Of a DNA stretch of 62,000 bases, positions 60,691 to 62,000 are shown in pieces. A program made the translations under genes and the position numbers. The notes below the pieces were generated by a model, which was not told the DNA's origin, did not search any database, and saw only the letters and a list, made by a program, of their open reading frames with translations. Within the stretch, counting starts at the first letter, position 1, and every line of letters starts with the position of its first letter. The stretch lies in the NCBI GenBank assembly GCA_030141605.1, contig JAQGDQ010000031.1:1-62000 (forward strand). The letters are read 5' to 3'. This DNA comes from Tubiluchus corallicola. Its lineage: Eukaryota; Priapulida; Priapulimorpha; Priapulimorphida; Tubiluchidae.

Positions 60691-61295
60691 TGATTAAAAG
60701 AAATTTAATTAGAGAACGAAATTTAATTAGAACAATTTTTAATAAATATCGAACACTAGTTTAAAATGCCCGATTTTATTCGAGTTTTATTATTCTCAAA
60801 GAAGTAAATCCAAAGTTTTCAACGCAATTCGGCATTTATTATTTATTTTGTTGACTAATTATTTATTTTATTCATTACTTTAAGGGCAGACATTTTTACT
60901 GTGCAGCACAAATGACAGACCTGTATATTACTGCCCATAAAGTGAAGTGCATTAAAACATGATCCAAGCAATAAAATAACGGAGCAAACACGTCTATATA
61001 ACAATGCAAACAAGTGAATTAATAAACTTCTCTCAGCGTGTTCAAATAAAGTCACATTTGCTGAGAATTTAATAAAGTTCTGATAAAAACATTCTCTTTA
61101 AAAAGCAATGGTTTTTCAAACTGCATTTAATAGTTTTAGTATACCAACAGATTACCCCTGTATTCATCCATCCAAATGCTAACCAAAACTGTCAATACTT
61201 AATTTCCGATAACCAGCCAGGGTCACTCATCTAACTACTGGACAGAGCACCTAGTACTGAACTAGCTTATCACAACATCATTTAGTGGCCTAATT

Positions 61296-61790
61296 TAAAG
61301 CACAAGAAAACTCGTAAATTACGTAAAGACACAAAGATTCATCTTAAAATTTTGTATCACCTACATACTCTTTTATTACACACAAGAGCTTGTATTAGCA
61401 CCAACGCTGCATAAAATTTAAATTACCGCGAAGACCGTATAGGCGCAGCCGTTTTTTGACGGTAGGTCGTCAGAAACAAGTTTACATAACATAAAGTTTG
61501 AAAAAATAATCACAGTATTCGTTGCGCACTAACTGATTAACTAACGCACTTCACTAACTAAACAAAAGTATAAATTATCGTACCTTCTCAATAAGATTAA
61601 AACTACGTTTTTTGGTGAATCAGTTGTGCACACTGGGAACGTGAGTCAGTGATGTGATAGATACAGTACCAGTTGGCGCTAACATTTTAAATAACTTGAA
61701 ATTTTCTTTTCTAGTTACATTATTACAAGTCTTTCAACAAAGTAAGCCTAATGCTAAGTAATGGAACTTTGTGTGGAACGTTTTTTGGGA
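61296..61790 (+). repeat. Interspersed repeat family A, copy 4
   Basis: Longest copy: TAAAGCACAA start, GCAGCCGTTTTTTGACGGTA, AAACAAGTTTACATAACA, GTGAATCAGTTGTGCACACT, GCTAAGTAATGGAACTTTGT. Lies 45-60 kb from its relatives in the NuMA introns. Confidence 0.75.
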
Positions 61791-62000
61791 TATACTTTAA
61801 AATGCCGCTTTTGCCAAGGAGACTGTAGAGAAAAAGTTCATGACGCCATTAACTGGATTTATTGCTTTTCCCCATACACGTCTTCAAATTTTAATCAACG
61901 ATGGATTTTCTAAACTCGTCAGTAACCAAAGTTTTTTTCTAATAACCTTAGAGATAAATTCGATTTATGCTGGAAATTAATCTCGAAGGCTCCAATCAAG

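Overview
This window is nuclear DNA from an invertebrate animal. Coding sequence is broken into short exons with GT...AG borders, introns run to several kilobases, the background is AT-rich, and microsatellites, minisatellites and transposon remnants are abundant. No bacterial or organellar gene organisation is seen. The gene set (NuMA-type spindle protein, Arp2/3 subunit 2, chitin-deacetylase-type secreted protein, tyrosylprotein sulfotransferase) fits a marine invertebrate such as an ascidian. The species cannot be fixed from the sequence.

Layout. (1) 1-16797, plus strand: the 3' half of a NuMA (nuclear mitotic apparatus protein) homologue. I reconstructed nine exons whose phases join into one frame of 672 residues, from coiled coil to stop; the N-terminus lies left of the window. 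Its introns hold four different minisatellites (60, 26, 67/68 and 62 bp units), two hAT-type MITEs with perfect 8-bp target duplications, two further repeat families and a dead hAT transposase fragment. (2) About 17 to 28.4 kb is almost empty, apart from an uninterrupted minus-strand ARPC2 ORF (19977-20651) that lacks the first ~75-80 residues of the family, a tRNA-like SINE head and a long inverted repeat. (3) 28485-42282, plus strand: a complete eight-exon secreted protein of 526 residues with signal peptide, CBM14 chitin-binding domain, LDLa domain and chitin-deacetylase fold. Several catalytic and metal-binding positions are replaced, so it looks like a pseudoenzyme. (4) 47305-51142, minus strand: a tyrosylprotein sulfotransferase (TPST) with a Golgi signal anchor. 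Its 3' end is ambiguous and overlaps exons of a second, unrecognised coding frame interrupted by an amber codon. (5) 51.2-62 kb: intergenic DNA with structured hairpins, a dead LINE reverse transcriptase, a 50-bp tandem array and LINE tails.

The four genes have no obvious joint pathway; they are ordinary neighbours. The observations I rate highest are: an array of 21 tandem copies of the NuMA exon-5 splice acceptor, each a potential decoy 3' splice site; the chitin deacetylase that keeps its domain layout while losing its catalytic residues; the TPST 3' end with two phase-compatible C-termini plus an amber-split frame; and compact RNA-like hairpins at 38.9 kb and 55.1-55.25 kb. I did not find a convincing wholly new biological system.
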